64,000 nucleotides of DNA from Isoetes taiwanensis (Eukaryota; Streptophyta; Lycopodiopsida; Isoetales; Isoetaceae), in contig JAJEKV010000014.1 in the NCBI GenBank assembly GCA_021234155.1, positions 4,109,563 to 4,173,562 of the forward strand, written 5' to 3'. The first letter of the stretch is position 1; each line of letters starts with the position of its first letter. Positions 24,330-36,330 of the stretch are shown here, in pieces. The notes under the pieces were generated by a model. The model did not search any database and was not told the DNA's origin. It was given only the letters and a program-made list of their open reading frames with translations. The translations under genes were made by a program, and so were the position numbers.

Positions 24330-26880
24330 TTGCAAAAGCTTGGTCAATGCATACTTACCAGTTCCAAGATAGAATAGAATGTGGTGGTTCTAGCTAACAG
24401 TTCCTTGCAATATAGTCCAAATGAGAATCTGGCATGCAACGGAACGACTCATAGAAAGCAGCATACCTGATCATTGAACCAACCTAGTCCATTATGCTGC
24501 AGCTTCCACCAAGTACTGAGACAAGCCCATTACCACGCCAAATGCAAAATCAAACTCTCTTACGAACATTTGATCTTCGCAGGGAAATTTTCTTCACCAT
24601 AATCTGGAAACCAAAGTCATAAAGCCCTACGGTTTCCTAAGGTGGAAACAGCATTGTGGAAAAGTTGCGATTTAGGTCCCTTTCCAACCCTCGAAGGTTT
24701 TATTCAAGTACCATACTTGTTCTAGTATTCAACCAACCTAGAGCCTTTGACTCTGACACTATGTCAAAAACATGAAAATTATCCAACCTAGCCTTAAAAG
24801 TACTCTTTTGATCCAGCAATAAGGATAGGGATAAATGTACTGCCATTTGGTATTGGATGCCCATCGCGGTAAATGTCGGACATGGGCCTGTTATAGCCAG
24901 CCTTATATGGCAAAAAATTCGTTGTCCACAAAAACGCCGTGTAATTTGTTTTGGGCGTGGCTATAACATGTCAAAGATATGGATATCGCAAGGATATGCC
25001 CGTGGCTATAACATGACGGTGTCCGATATATACGGCGCTCCGATGGATGCGCTCGAATGAATTTAAGGCTATCCATCAATATCATCATTGGGAATTGCCT
25101 GGTAATACTAATGTTCTATACTTAACCCTTTTAAAAGCTATCCTTATGGGAAAATCTGCTTGCTACCTTAATTAAATCAAAGTTATTTTTTGACAAAATG
25201 TGTAGCCAGCTAAATTGTCTATTACATGCAATCTCAGTTTTAATGCCCATAACTGTTTTATTAATGTTTCATTAGAGCTTCGAGAATGAGATCATTGAAG
25301 CAATATTATGACGCTCCTCGAACCTACACGATGCCCTATCGTATAAATATGGGAAATCCCCCTTCCCGGCAACACTATCAATAGGGAAAGGCCCTCTGTT
25401 TGACTCGAACCACTTGTGGTGGCCAAGTGTCCGCGCGAAGGACACGGAGGTGTCATTCATCCCATGCCTTCTCTGGGATATCCTATACTACGGAAGTGTG
25501 CGTACATGTTAGCACTAGCAATAATACATATAAAATAATTTTCCACTACGAAGGGTGGCCCATCCATCAGCAATAGGAACATCAACGTACAACAAAATAA
25601 CATATAGAATGCATCATAAATGAGGGTTCTACCCCAGACTTAGACTCCAAAGGGGATCGACTGACGGTCAAGGTCTTCAAATAACAACAGACGGAATCAT
25701 GTCAATGGTTTTGGCTGGCATAGAACATTTGTTAGGGTAGTCCACTCCATCTGCCCTTCCTGTGCACACTTTGCAGATAGACTGAAACATGTTGTGGCGT
25801 GATTGTAGCCTTTTGGAGACGTAATCTCATGGAATCACCCTATGAGACTACTCCAGGTTGCCCCCGTCCGATGAGACAGGAATGGGACAAGTCCCTTCCC
25901 CGAGAACAATGGTTCCATGGATGGCTAGAGGATCGTGGCGACACACGTCCGTACCTAACTTAAAACCCCCAAAATCTATAGGTCGCAATCACCCACACCT
26001 ATTGAGCCAAGGATGACCTTTTGGGGCGACACCTGCGGCCCAAGGCGTGTCAGACCCATACCCAGCCTACACATGGTGACCAACTATAAGCCGAGGACAC
26101 TATAGAAGTCCTAGTAGCCACGCTGAGCAACTCACCTCCGCTTCACCATTGTGTCCATTGTCTGGTGCTCAATCACAGCATAGCAGCTGGGCTCTTGTGC
26201 ATAGGCTACAATTATTGGGATTTATAGAATTCTAGCTAGAAACATCTCTATTCTGACTCGCCTTTAGGTTACTACCCTCCTTATCCCACTAGATGCAACA
26301 AAGACCTACCATAAATCCATCCATAACTTCAAATTGAGAATCAATATAAAATTAACCATTCATCTAACTACACAAGGGTTAATTCTTAACTAGAAACTCA
26401 AGCTATCATATTAACTGGTGTCTTGAGTGGACCTCACGCTCAAGTTCTCCATACTCTCTGGTTTGAACAAGCTGCTCCTCCTTCCCAAAGTTCCCCAAAT
26501 CGATTTGGGGCAAGTTGATGGGAGGAACCCCAATTTTGATTAGCCCTTGATTAGCAAGTACTTTAGGCCCAATCGATTTGGCCTAGGTGGCTACACTATT
26601 CAATTATTAATTATGTTAGTTACTTATTAATTGACTAATCTTGCATAATTAACTATTTAATTTGTGTTTAATTTAGTATAGCTAACTTTGCCCCAGTAAT
26701 TCATCACATGAGTGTTTAATCCTATATACCATTAAGTACCCACGGTGATGTGTCATGTATTTTGTACGTATAGCATATAAAATACTTGAAATGTCACAAA
26801 TATATTGACTCATAGAGTTGGGAAGAATAGAAATGGTATTCATGTGTGGCTTCACGTTTCAGTTGGTTGAAAAGCTGACG
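24330..26880. other. Intergenic region without a recognised gene
   Basis: Apart from a short repeat around CGTGGCTATAACATG (24956, 25003, partly inverted at 24889), I see no gene, RNA or clear element here. Confidence 0.4.
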
Positions 26881-26882
26881 AT

Positions 26883-26965
26883 GAATAGAATAGAATAGAA
26901 TAGAATAGAATGGATTTTTTAACGTCCACGAAGACGAAGGTATTGTGGGTCCGTGTGAGCAGTGG
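26883..26965 (-). mobile_element. Microsatellite-tailed retroelement 3' end, (AATAG)n type
   Basis: Microsatellite at 26883-26911, then GGATTTTTTAACGTCCACGA and AGACGAAGGTATTGTGGGTCC. On the minus strand this is the common tail CTTCGTGGACGTTAAAAAA followed by the ATTCT array. Confidence 0.6.
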
Positions 26966-27039
26966 CTATTTGAAGGACATACAGAATATAGTGTGGCCAA
27001 GATTTGTCATGCATTATACAAGGTTACTCCCTATAGCAG

Positions 27040-27886
27040 GCTAGGCTCGGGGTGAGCAATGCAGTTGCCAAAAATGCTTTGGCTAACTTCTAGAATTCTA
27101 TGTGCTCTAGGAAGATACAACTCTTCAACTAAACAGCTCTGCAAGGGGGACTGAGTACAAAGGAAAGCTTATTCAATAAAGGTGGTTGACAACAGGTGTC
27201 CACTTGGCTGTCATGTCACTGAATCTATTGGGCACCTCTTCCTCTTCTTCTGCCCTATGATCACACAGTTTTGGCAATGGGTTAGTCCCATTGTTGGGCT
27301 TATGGTACACCAATTGGTTTGGCTAGAATTATTGATCACAGATAGGTGCTATATAGAGGCCTTCCTAGTGAACCTGGTACTGTGGGTCATATGGAAACAC
27401 CATTGTGATGTGGCCTTGGGTGGTCAAGGGATCTCCATAATGAAGTTAAGAGACTCCTTCAACTCAGAAGTTGCACTCATGGCATTATCCCATCATAGGA
27501 GGCATGGTATAAACTATAACAAAGAGCTTGATAGACTAGGGACCTTGCATGGGCTCTACTCCTACTTCAATTGGGTTGATAGTGATAATATGGAAGCAGA
27601 TGGAGCCACTAATAGTCAAAGGTACTCTATATTCAGAACTAAGAATATCGTGTGGGATCCAGCAGTGGAACGGAGTTGCCTCTCTCTATAATACCTGCCT
27701 TTTGGTGAAGATAGATGACTTCCCTTATAGTACCCAAACATTGGGGAAGACGAGGAGATGCTCTTTTTAGTACATGTGTTTTGACTCCCATAACTACTTC
27801 TCTACTCATATTGTACATAATTTTCCTACATTTAATATATAGATATAACCTTACCCTTAAAAAAAAAAAAAAAAAAAAAAAAAAAC
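27040..27886 (+). pseudogene. 5'-truncated L1-type LINE, zinc-binding C-terminus and poly(A)
   Basis: The 27182-27691 frame holds CPLGCHVTESIGHLFLFFCP followed by a W-rich stretch. This is the reverse-transcriptase zinc-binding (zf-RVT) domain at the end of plant L1 ORF2. Related codons with stops extend back to about 27040 (NALATSRILCALGRYNSSTK). A pure poly(A) tract of about 27 bases at 27859-27885 closes the element. 5' truncation plus poly(A) is the usual mark of target-primed insertion. The element is inactive. Confidence 0.75.
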
Positions 27887-28529
27887 CAAAAGCTAAAGAA
27901 ATATATGTAAAATCATCTTAAACTGCAATAAAGACAAATGCATGCTTAAAAATCACTCATAAACTAGTAATAATTTTAGAAAACTAGTATAAGATATAAA
28001 TTAGTATAAGAATCATGATCGAACTATCATAAATTTCACAAATCTATGGTTGACACTTAGTTTTATTTTTACAGAACGACTTGCATGTATTAAAAACCAC
28101 TCTTACATTGGTTTTCATCGTGATTATGAATGCGAGTTAATTTTTTATGGACCTTGTGTACGTTAGACTGTGATGCCATATGCTGAAGATGCGACGTGGT
28201 GCATTGTAGTTTCAACATGGCACATTGCAATCGTGATGTAGGCATTGCGGTGTCTGTTTAAACATTTTTATGGCAATGTTAGACATCACACCTACAATGT
28301 CGTAAAAAAGATATTGGCGACATAAGAATGGGCGATCATTTTGCGACGTCGATACACTGCAAACCAGTGTCATTTATATTCTGTTGTGTATCTAGGTAGC
28401 CAAGGCAATGCCACCTAAGTATTTACATATAAGAGGGCAGCTTATATAATTATACATATACAAGAAATTTAATGCGTCCTACGGTGCATGTTCCTATGTG
28501 CAAGTTCTTGTAAAAGAATCTCTTGAGAA

Positions 28530-29150
28530 TACTCTAAATTCATAGCTAAATTTTATAAGATTCCCTCTAGATTCCATTAGATTTCTCTAGATTCTCCAAG
28601 ATTTTATGAAGATTCCCTTAGATTCTCTTAGATTCATTTAGGTTTTATGAGATTGCCCTAGGTTCCCTTACATTACATGAGATTCAAAGAGATTCTATAA
28701 AGATTCCCTTAGATACTCTAAGATTTCATCAACATTTTCTTAGGTTCCCTTAAATTTTATGAAGATTCCTTTAGATTCCCCAAATTTTAAGAGATTCCCT
28801 TAGGCTTGTAAATATTTTCCTAGATTCTCTTACGTTTTATAAGATTTTCTTACATTTTATTAGATTCTTCTGGATTCCTTTACATTCTAGAACTTTTTAG
28901 AACATTCTGAGACTTTCAATATATTCTAGAACTTTCTGGAAGTATTTCCCTAGATTCCCTTACATTCCCGTAGATTCCCCTACATTTTAGAACATTCTAA
29001 AACTTATTAGAAAAATTTGGAATTTTCTGGAAGAATTTTCTTAGATCCCCCCTATATTCTCTTATGTTCTAGAAGTTTCTAAAAGATTCTAGAACTTTCT
29101 AGAGCCTTCCAGAACATTCTAGAACCTTCTTGAACTAGCTAGAATGTTAT
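28530..29150 (+). repeat. Degenerate short-unit tandem repeat (AGATTCCCTTAGATTC-like)
   Basis: About 600 bp built from drifting copies of AGATTCCCTTAGATTCT and, towards the right, ACATTCTAGAACTTTCTAGA. Units are 14-20 bp and no longer in register. No coding potential. The left flank, 27887-28530, has nothing recognisable. Confidence 0.7.
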
Positions 29151-29213
29151 AGGCTATTTAATGGTAACATTACCCTTAAGTATATTTGAAACATAAATTA
29201 TTCAAGAAATTAA

Positions 29214-29282
29214 TGCTTGGTCTAGTGGTTAGAATGGGGGGCTGGGGGGGTCAATTGCAAGGGTTCGAATCCCCCACACAAC
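29214..29282 (+). repeat. tRNA-like SINE head
   Basis: TGGTCTAGTGGTTAGAATGG fits a pol III A box region of the tRNA-Asp/Glu type, and GGGTTCGAATCCCCC 30 bp on fits the B box and TψC stem. The D and anticodon arms do not pair well, so I call it a tRNA-derived SINE or tRNA relic and not a working tRNA gene. Confidence 0.5.
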
Positions 29283-29319
29283 ATAAAAATTTTAAAAGCC
29301 TTTCCCTAAGGGATGAGCA

Positions 29320-29605
29320 TTCAACTTGAGCCGTAGGCGTAGGATCTTGGATCCGATCAAGGGTCGAGATTTCACGCAATATGAGCCATAGGATCTATTA
29401 CATATAATTCTCAAAGTCATGTGCACCGTAGGATGTGGGCCAAAGCAACGTGAGCCGTAGGATCTCGGACTGACGATCAGGATCAAATCAACCTGGACCG
29501 TAGGATCGCTTACATATAATCTGATACAAACTCCCAAGCCACCTGAGCCGTACGATACGTCCCAAAGCCACGTGAGCCGTAGGATCTCGGATCAACGGTC
29601 GGATT
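29320..29605 (+). repeat. GAGCCGTAGGATC repeat block
   Basis: The unit GAGCCGTAGGATCTCGGA and diverged forms (GCACCGTAGGAT, GGACCGTAGGATC, GAGCCGTACGATA) occur about eight times at 35-60 bp spacing. Longer words such as CTTACATATAAT and CCAAAGC..CGTGAGCCGTAGGA are shared, showing a higher-order unit of roughly 120 bp. Confidence 0.65.
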
Positions 29606-29626
29606 GAGTACGACAAACATAAGAAC

Positions 29627-29743
29627 ATATATATGTTATGATATGATATAGAAGATAAGGGATATATACGTGTGATGTCAAACATACTATATATGTTATG
29701 ATATATAAGATAAGGGATATATACGTGTGATGTCAAACATACT
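29627..29743 (+). repeat. Tandem duplication, ~58 bp
   Basis: ATATGTTATGATAT...AGATAAGGGATATATACGTG followed by TGATGTCAAACATACT occurs twice in a row. Confidence 0.8.
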
Positions 29744-30095
29744 GCAATCATTGCTGTTGTCACGGGTTCAACGCCTCGTTGTGAAAGTGGCCATGCAATG
29801 TAAAGTTGGTGGGGGAAGGACCCACTTCAGCAATGTAAAGTGGTGGGGGCAGGACCCATCTGGGTGTGTTGTAAAGTGTCACATGTCCGATAGGACGCTG
29901 CCTTGTGGCGTGACGTTAAAATCTCTTCTTCTTCTTCTTCTTCTTGCTTCTACTTTCAACAAAGTGAACTTCGTCAAGTTTCTTTATTAAAACTTTTTGT
30001 TCCATTTTTTTAAGCAAGTGTAAAATGTTAAGCAATGTTTAGTTGATCTTCAGTGGAAATTAAACATAATATAACATTGCTTTTCTATTTCTATT

Positions 30096-30280
30096 CCTTA
30101 ACACACTGCCCCTCAAGTTTATAGTGATCCAACGGCTCAGATCAATCTTGATCAGTGTGTTACTGGAGCTATAACACACTGCTACTCCATAACACCCTAG
30201 GATGTTATGAAATGGACGGATCCAGATCGATTTTGATAATGATCGGATGGCCCAAAACTCTCGGGGCAGTGTGTTAAGGG
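30096..30280. mobile_element. Small MITE, 185 bp
   Basis: The left end CCTTAACACACTGCCCC is matched in reverse at the right end, GGGGCAGTGTGTTAAGGG. The interior is non-coding and itself has imperfect symmetry (GATCAATCTTGATC, GATCGATTTTGATAATGATC). Confidence 0.7.
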
Positions 30281-30281
30281 C

Positions 30282-30396
30282 GATAACGCCCTGGCCCTCG
30301 GGTGTTACTTCAAAAAAAAAATTTTGGGCCAACCCGAGCCATTTTGATGGCCCGAAAATTTTTTTTGAAGTAACACCCGAGGGCCAGGGCGTTATC
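30282..30396. mobile_element. Near-perfect fold-back, 115 bp, abutting the MITE
   Basis: Arms of about 48 bp: GATAACGCCCTGGCCCTCGG at the left edge is repeated in inverse at the right edge, around a ~20-bp loop. It starts two bases after the MITE ends, so one may have inserted at the tip of the other. A transcript would form a very long hairpin. Confidence 0.75.
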
Positions 30397-30602
30397 TACT
30401 CCTTATCGCTCTTGCACTTTGGTTATACCCTATGTAGCATCAACCTATATTGTAAGACTCAAGAGACCTTTTCGGAATGTGAAAGCATATTGGTTCAGGA
30501 TGGCATTCCACTTTCTCCAATGTGAAAATGACAAGTTGATGTGCAACAACGGGTGTCCAAATATGATCTCTAGGAATCACGTAAAATGGCTCGACATTTT
30601 TG

Positions 30603-30684
30603 GCATGAAAACAAGATGATCCACTTCCTTTTGGTTCTCTTTCGCATGAAAACAAGATGATCCACTCCCTTTTGGTTCTCTTTT
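30603..30684 (+). repeat. Tandem duplication, 41 bp
   Basis: GCATGAAAACAAGATGATCC and the following ~20 bases are repeated with one or two differences. Confidence 0.8.
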
Positions 30685-31277
30685 CTTAGTTAAATAGCAT
30701 GTGCTAAAGATTATCAGAATCTAGACCGTGGGATGAAAACTAGTCAACATCAAAAGAACATACATGGGATAACCTCCAAGAGATTTTCCAAAAAATCATT
30801 TGATCAAATTGGGACATTGATTTTTTGAAAACATGGCTATGATTGAAGCTAATCTTCTCCCGTCTCCAATTTATTGGGTTGATGCTTCCCTCTCACAACT
30901 CTGCACGTATAACTCCCTGCCCTGCCCTGGCGAGTTATTTGTATAACTTTTACCCTTTCGTTATTGTGGATTGAACGACATTTACAAACGGAATTTTGAC
31001 TTAAGTAATTTTGGTGTAACGTAAGAAGACCAAATTCTAGTAGTTGTTCCTTTCCTTGACGTGGACTGGACAAACTCTTGACAATGGCGAAGCAACAAAA
31101 TAGAAGGCGCTGGTCCTCTTTGACTTACGCGTTATTTTTGCCTTTTTCATTTCTTTTTTGTCGACAAGCGCACATTTGACATTTAAAAAACGACAAACAA
31201 TGAATGACAAAAAAATAAATAATTATATTAATGAGATGATACAACAGCATTTAACAGCCTGTAAAGCATCAACGTTT

Positions 31278-33155
31278 TCAAGGCTGGATTTGGAGAGGGC
31301 GCATCATCTCGTTATCTTCGTGATCAAGGATATGGCAATGCCACACATAGCCAGGAGCAGCAGTGATGTTAAAAGAAAATGCAGATTCATCCTGGGCAGT
31401 AAAAGTTATGATAAATCTGGTGACATAGCCAGGCCATGACACCACCGTATCTTTCCACCCAACATGATCGTTATCAGGCTGTTCTGAGGCCTTCGTATAG
31501 CAGCTACTGGAATCAGGATAATCTGTAGCAATGCTGCACGAATTACTCTGATACTTTGCAGCATCAAAGGCCTGCCTGTTAAGCATTCTGAATCTAACCA
31601 AGTGCAGATGTATAGGATGAGCATCTTGTGTCAGATTAATAATCTGCCATATTTCTGTAGTGCCCCGTTTTGGCGTCTCTGTAACAGGATCAGACATGGT
31701 AAGATTATTGATCAGGTCTCTGACCACGTTGCCATTAGAATCGAGAATTTCTACCAGTGTGTGATTTCTGGTCATAACTGCATTGCTAGCATTGGCAGGG
31801 TACTGATCTGGCCCAAAAATCTTAGGCAAGGAGAACGGGGTTCTGCTACGATTGGATGCAGCAACGACATGAAATTTCATGACAACAGCGGTGTCTGAGG
31901 AGGGTGCAGATCCACCTGGAAATGGAGCGGGAGCGGAATTCTGGAGGATGATATCAGTACCAGGAGCAATGGAAGAAAAATCGACAATGACATCAACTCG
32001 CTCACCGGGACTGAAGGTGAGGGTGGACTGGTTAAGGGGCTTGGAAAGGAAGCCACCATCAGTGCCAATTTTGGTGAAGTAGAGAGCAGAAGAGTTAAAC
32101 GAGAGGCTAAAAAACCGAGCGTTAGCACCATTGAGCATTCTGAAGCGGTACCGGCGAGCCTGGACGGTGAGGTAAGGCCAGGCTTTGCCGTTAACTAAGA
32201 TGGTGTCACCGAAAAACTCAGGGCACCAATTAGGGTGGGAATTTGGAGTGCTACCAACGTTGGGAAAATTGAGGGACCCGTTGGCGTAGAACTGCTTGTC
32301 TTGGATGACGAGAGGGAGATGGAAATTTCCAGTGGGAAGATTATCGTTGGCTTCGTCGTTGGAGGTGATGAAATAGAGCCCAACAAGACCGGCGTAGACA
32401 TTGAGCCTTGTGATGCCAATGGTGTGATCGTGGTACCACAGCATGGCCGGAAACTGGGTATTGGGATAGTAGTAACTCTGAGAGCTCCACGTTGGCCCCT
32501 TGTCGCCCTTTGCAGTGTACCATGCATTCGGATGCCCGTCCGAAGTAGAGGGCACTTCTCCTCCGTGCAAATGCACCACCATGGGTACCCCTCCATTTGC
32601 CGGATTCGCCCAATTCAAGGTCTTGTCCACCACTAGCAGGTGCTCGCTATCCGTGATGTGATTCTCCCAGCTAATTCTCGCTGCCACTCCACGTCTCGCC
32701 GTTAGCGTCGGGCCTGGATACGTCGCAGATGCTGCAGTCGTGCCAAATGCATACACTGTTGTGTTGGGAAGATCTCTGTGTAGATTCTGCAACCAAAACA
32801 AACGCTGTTACCTGTTAGATACACAAATTGAATTGAATTGAATTGAATTGAATTGAATGCTTTTTATCGTCCACCGACAGACCACCAACCCTATAAATAC
32901 TGTTACACACAAATTCACCGCTCACTCCCTGCAAATTTCTACGTAACTTACCTGTGATATTTTGTAGGCTCCCATGGTTAGAGTCGAAGATTTGGATAGG
33001 TCTATGTTGGCCGGAATTGGTAGCGGGTCCACGAATTTCTGTAGCACTGGAGATGGCTCCAGCTGCTGGCACACAGACTGCCCATTCAACTGCCCAATCC
33101 AACATGCAATCAAACAGCATACTGAGCATAAGTATAAGAAAATATTGCCCCCCAT
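31278..33155 (-). CDS. LPR1/LPR2-like multicopper oxidase (ferroxidase), copy 2
   Basis: Two exons, 33155-32952 and 32786-31278, encode 570 residues. They have the same intron position as copy 1 (after ...AYKISQ) and the same orientation. A hydrophobic N-terminus (residues ~5-19) suggests secretion. Copper motifs HLHGG, WYHDHTIG, HPIHLH and HCHILDHEDNEMM are all intact. Overall identity to copy 1 looks close to 80%, with conserved N-glycosylation-type sites. Coding GC is visibly higher than in copy 1. The 165-bp intron contains a (TGAAT)n microsatellite with the retroelement tail motif. The role is inferred as for copy 1: extracellular Fe(II) oxidation linked to phosphate and iron response. 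Confidence 0.93.
32827..32895 (-). mobile_element. Microsatellite-tailed retroelement 3' end in the intron of LPR copy 2
   Basis: (TGAAT)n at 32827-32858 is followed by GCTTTTTATCGTCCACCGAC. Read on the minus strand it is the common tail GTCGGTGGACGATAAAAA plus an ATTCA array. Copy 1 lacks it, so the insertion followed the gene duplication. Confidence 0.6.
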
Positions 33156-33235
33156 TTCTGCAGCGGCAGAGAATAGGTTGTATGATTTCTGCTACTGAAC
33201 TTGGAATGTGAATTTGTGGATGCATTGTGTTGGCT

Positions 33236-33246
33236 TTTATATGAAA
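33236..33246 (-). promoter_or_regulatory. TATA-like box of LPR-like copy 2
   Basis: CATATAAAAGCC on the minus strand, about 85 bp upstream of the start codon, a position comparable to that in copy 1. Confidence 0.45.
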
Positions 33247-33249
33247 AAG

Positions 33250-34360
33250 AATAGGTGAGAACAGGACCGGACTTACGCGTTGTGCTGCAATTTCCATGGT
33301 TTTACAAGAAGCCAAATGCCAAGACGGTGCCGCCATTGCACAAATGTTATATTTTAGTCCTATAAGCAGGTCAAACCTAGAGAAGACGTTTAATGTTTTT
33401 CACAGTATATAATTAAAAGTGGCCCCTTTCAACTTTGGAAGGAACTCCCTTCTAGTGCTTAGAATTGCTCACGTGCCATTAGCGGTGGAAACCTTATACC
33501 GATACGACCAATAAAGATAAAGACAATATATTACATTGAGAAAGACAATATGTCATACTAATAACAGTGCCCAGCGTTGTTGGGCATAAGTTGAAAACTT
33601 GTAAATATTTTGACTGCAATGAGAAAAACATACAGTAATAAAGATGCTGAGCCTTGTTGGGCTTTACTTAGAAATGTGTAGATGATACACACGCATGCAT
33701 TGTTGGGCTTTACTTAGAAACATGTAAATATTACACACGAATGCTCTTACCGTCTACAATGCACACACCTAAAACTATAGCGAACCTCAACCTTAATCCT
33801 AGCATGGAATCTTGGTCGTCTTGCAGCATCAACTTTCGATCATTAAATCACATTCATTGAAGACACGCACGGTCAAATATTATAGTTGAAAAAAAGATGT
33901 GAAAAATAGGGAATTCCTTCTTTTACATGCTACAATTACAATAAAATTGTGAGTAACATATTAACCTTTTAAACAACTCAATTACATATCACTAAATGGA
34001 GTTTTTAGAGGTGTTGAAAATATTTAAGCTCTTTTCTCTTGACAATATCTATGTTAAAACTTGTAGGAAGGAAAGAAGTAGTTAATTAAGAAAGCTTAGG
34101 CATATGAGACAAAACTGTACTATATATTGCAACTCATATATTATACAGTCAACTTCTACTTCATAAATCAGGGTACCCTATTGGAACAGTATAGTAACAA
34201 TGTAGAAATGTTAATGCAGTGTATATGCATTGGTTTTCCATTCAAGGGAAATTGTTGTATACTTTGACAACAATAGCTTCATCTTCGTATGTCAGCTCTC
34301 CTCATCATGTGCATAAAGTTCAGCAAACTTCAACCTAAATGTGTTCCCTGTTGTAGTGAC
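33250..34360. other. Intergenic region without a recognised gene
   Basis: AT-rich. Only a local duplicate of TTGTTGGGCTTTACTTAGAAA near 33655 and 33700 is seen. Confidence 0.45.
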
Positions 34361-34364
34361 TTCA

Positions 34365-34430
34365 TCGTCTTTCCTCCGTGGACGTTAAAATATACTTCCT
34401 TCCTTCCTTCCTTCCTTCCTTCCTTCCTTC
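34365..34430 (+). mobile_element. Microsatellite-tailed retroelement 3' end, (TTCC)n type
   Basis: GTCTTTCCTCCGTGGACGTT then AAAATATAC precedes nine TTCC units at 34395-34430. This is the plus-strand copy of the same tail, with a different repeat unit. Confidence 0.55.
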
Positions 34431-34954
34431 AATAGATCTTTGCACATCAATATTGAAGACCTTTACAGCCTTTGATCATTTTGCATCTACTTTCTGCAAC
34501 CCTAACCTCCTTCAAGTCCATTCACTATTTCTTTCTCTTGCTTGACATCTTCTTGTAATTGGATCACATTCTTCTTCTTCTTCATATCATCCAGCTCCTT
34601 CTTACTGGGGATTACAATATGTAGCATAATAACAGGGGTCTTTTTTTGTGTTTTTGTACGCTTTTCACAAAGGTTTTCCTAAGATTTCATGGTGTATTCG
34701 AATGGATGTACTAATGCGTACATCTAGAGTGCACCATTTCTTAGTCGTTGATTTAGCTTTTTTTTTTTCAATGGTCCAACATCCAAGGGCTCACAACAAA
34801 AGCCCTCTTTTTATTTTAGGGGCTGAACATGCAAGCCTCGTGGATAGCATTTTAGGGCACGAAACAGGGCTTGCAACAACAACAGGGATTAGCAAGATAA
34901 GATTGGCCCTTTGAATGAGCAGGAGGAGATGCCCTTTTTTCAATCTAACGATGA

Positions 34955-35990
34955 AGAAATTGGAAGTGCAGCAACGTATCAGCATACAACGTATCAGCAG
35001 CGTCGCCGGAATGGCTCAACAAAGGCGACAATGCATGGTAGATGGTCGCTGCAACCCTGGTGGGTTTACAGAGCGTCCCAGGTCTGGTTATTTTGTACCA
35101 GAGCATTGTGAAGAAAAAATGGGCTGTCAATTCTGCCTTCATGGCCTTCTATGCATTTGCGGCAGTGCTAATCTGCTGGGTAATTACATGGGCGTACAAG
35201 ATGGCCTTTGGGGACAAGCTTTTGCCTTTCTGGGGCAAAGCAAGGCCTGCCCTAGGTCAGAAATATTTGATGCAGCAAGCAGCTCTTCCGGCTTCAACCC
35301 ATTACCACAGGGATGGAAGCCTGGAAACTCCCATGGTCACACCCTTCTATCCCATGGCTACCATGGTTTATTTTCAGTTTGTCTTTGCAGCCATTACTCT
35401 AGTTCTCATAGCCGGATCTGTCATCGGGAGGATGAATTTTAGGGCTTGGATGTTGTTTGTGCCCCTTTGGCTTACTTTTTCTTACACAGTTGGTGCTTTC
35501 AGCCTATGGGGTGGAGGATTTTTGTTCCATTGGGAGTCATAGATTATTCTGGTGGCTACGTTATTCACCTCTCTTTAGGAATTGCTGGGATAACTACTGC
35601 TTATTGGGTATGAACATTTCTTAGAGCATATATATTGGATTTTTTTTGCACATGGTCTTTGTTTCTATACTGTATTTGTCCTTAAACATGGTCTGAACCT
35701 GTTAAGGAGTTTTCTTAGCTTAATTCCATTTGGTCTTCTTTAAGTTGGTCCAAGAATGAAGAGGGACAGAGAAAGATTTGTTCCAAACAATATTCTGCTC
35801 ACTCTTGCAGGAGCTGGTCTGCTGTGGCTTGGTTGGGTAGGATTTAATGGACGGGATCCATATGCTGCGAATATCGACGCATCTATGGCAGTTCTCAATA
35901 CTAATGTGTGTGCAGCGACAAGCCTGCTCACATGGACAATTTTGGATGTCATGGTCTTCAAGAAACCCTCTGTAATTGGGAGAGCTTAAT
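34955..35990 (+). pseudogene. AMT2-type ammonium transporter pseudogene
   Basis: The translation follows plant AMT2/MEP proteins from the N-terminus (SPEWLNKGDNAW) through [47 protein letters not shown] and [14 protein letters not shown] to [18 protein letters not shown] and VLNTN...[11 protein letters not shown]. Three lesions are visible. TAG at 35040-35042 replaces the Gln expected before MVAATL. One G is missing after FLFHW (~35535), and the frame recovers as [13 protein letters not shown]. The sequence stops resembling the family after SVIG (~35985), losing the last third. The expected 3' splice site before VGPRMKRD (~35745) also lacks an in-frame AG. Ammonium import cannot be expected from it. 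Confidence 0.85.
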
Positions 35991-36254
35991 CCGGATGAGG
36001 CGCATAGGTATTACAAACAATGCTTGCTACTGGTTTCTGCTAACTACCCTTGCAGGTATCGCTTAAGTATCAAGACGTATTTGAGCACAGGCAGTGATAG
36101 ACTATACTGTAAAATCTTTGAAGAGAGAATTTCTCATCTCAATGCAAGTACTGAAACCTGTATGGTAGAGCATCTCACAGCTCCAATGACAAGGACGATG
36201 CTCTATCTTGCTCTAGCTCTACCTTCACGGTTGGATCTATGTTCGATGAATATG

Positions 36255-36330
36255 CATTAGGGCGGATTTGGGGTCTGAAAATGGCCCTTATCTTGGGCTA
36301 AAGATTTCCACGTCAGATTCGCCAGGACCA
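36255..36330 (+). repeat. Left terminal inverted repeat of the hairpin-gene region
   Basis: CATTAGGGCGGATTTGGGGT and 12 further bases (36255-36286) are perfectly repeated in inverse at 63002-63033. Similarity continues more loosely for about 35 bp (shared TTCCACGTCA). No target-site duplication is evident next to either end. Confidence 0.75.

Noticed and set aside
29214-29282. Functional tRNA gene
   Set aside because: A and B boxes are plausible, but the D and anticodon arms do not fold acceptably. Kept as a SINE head.
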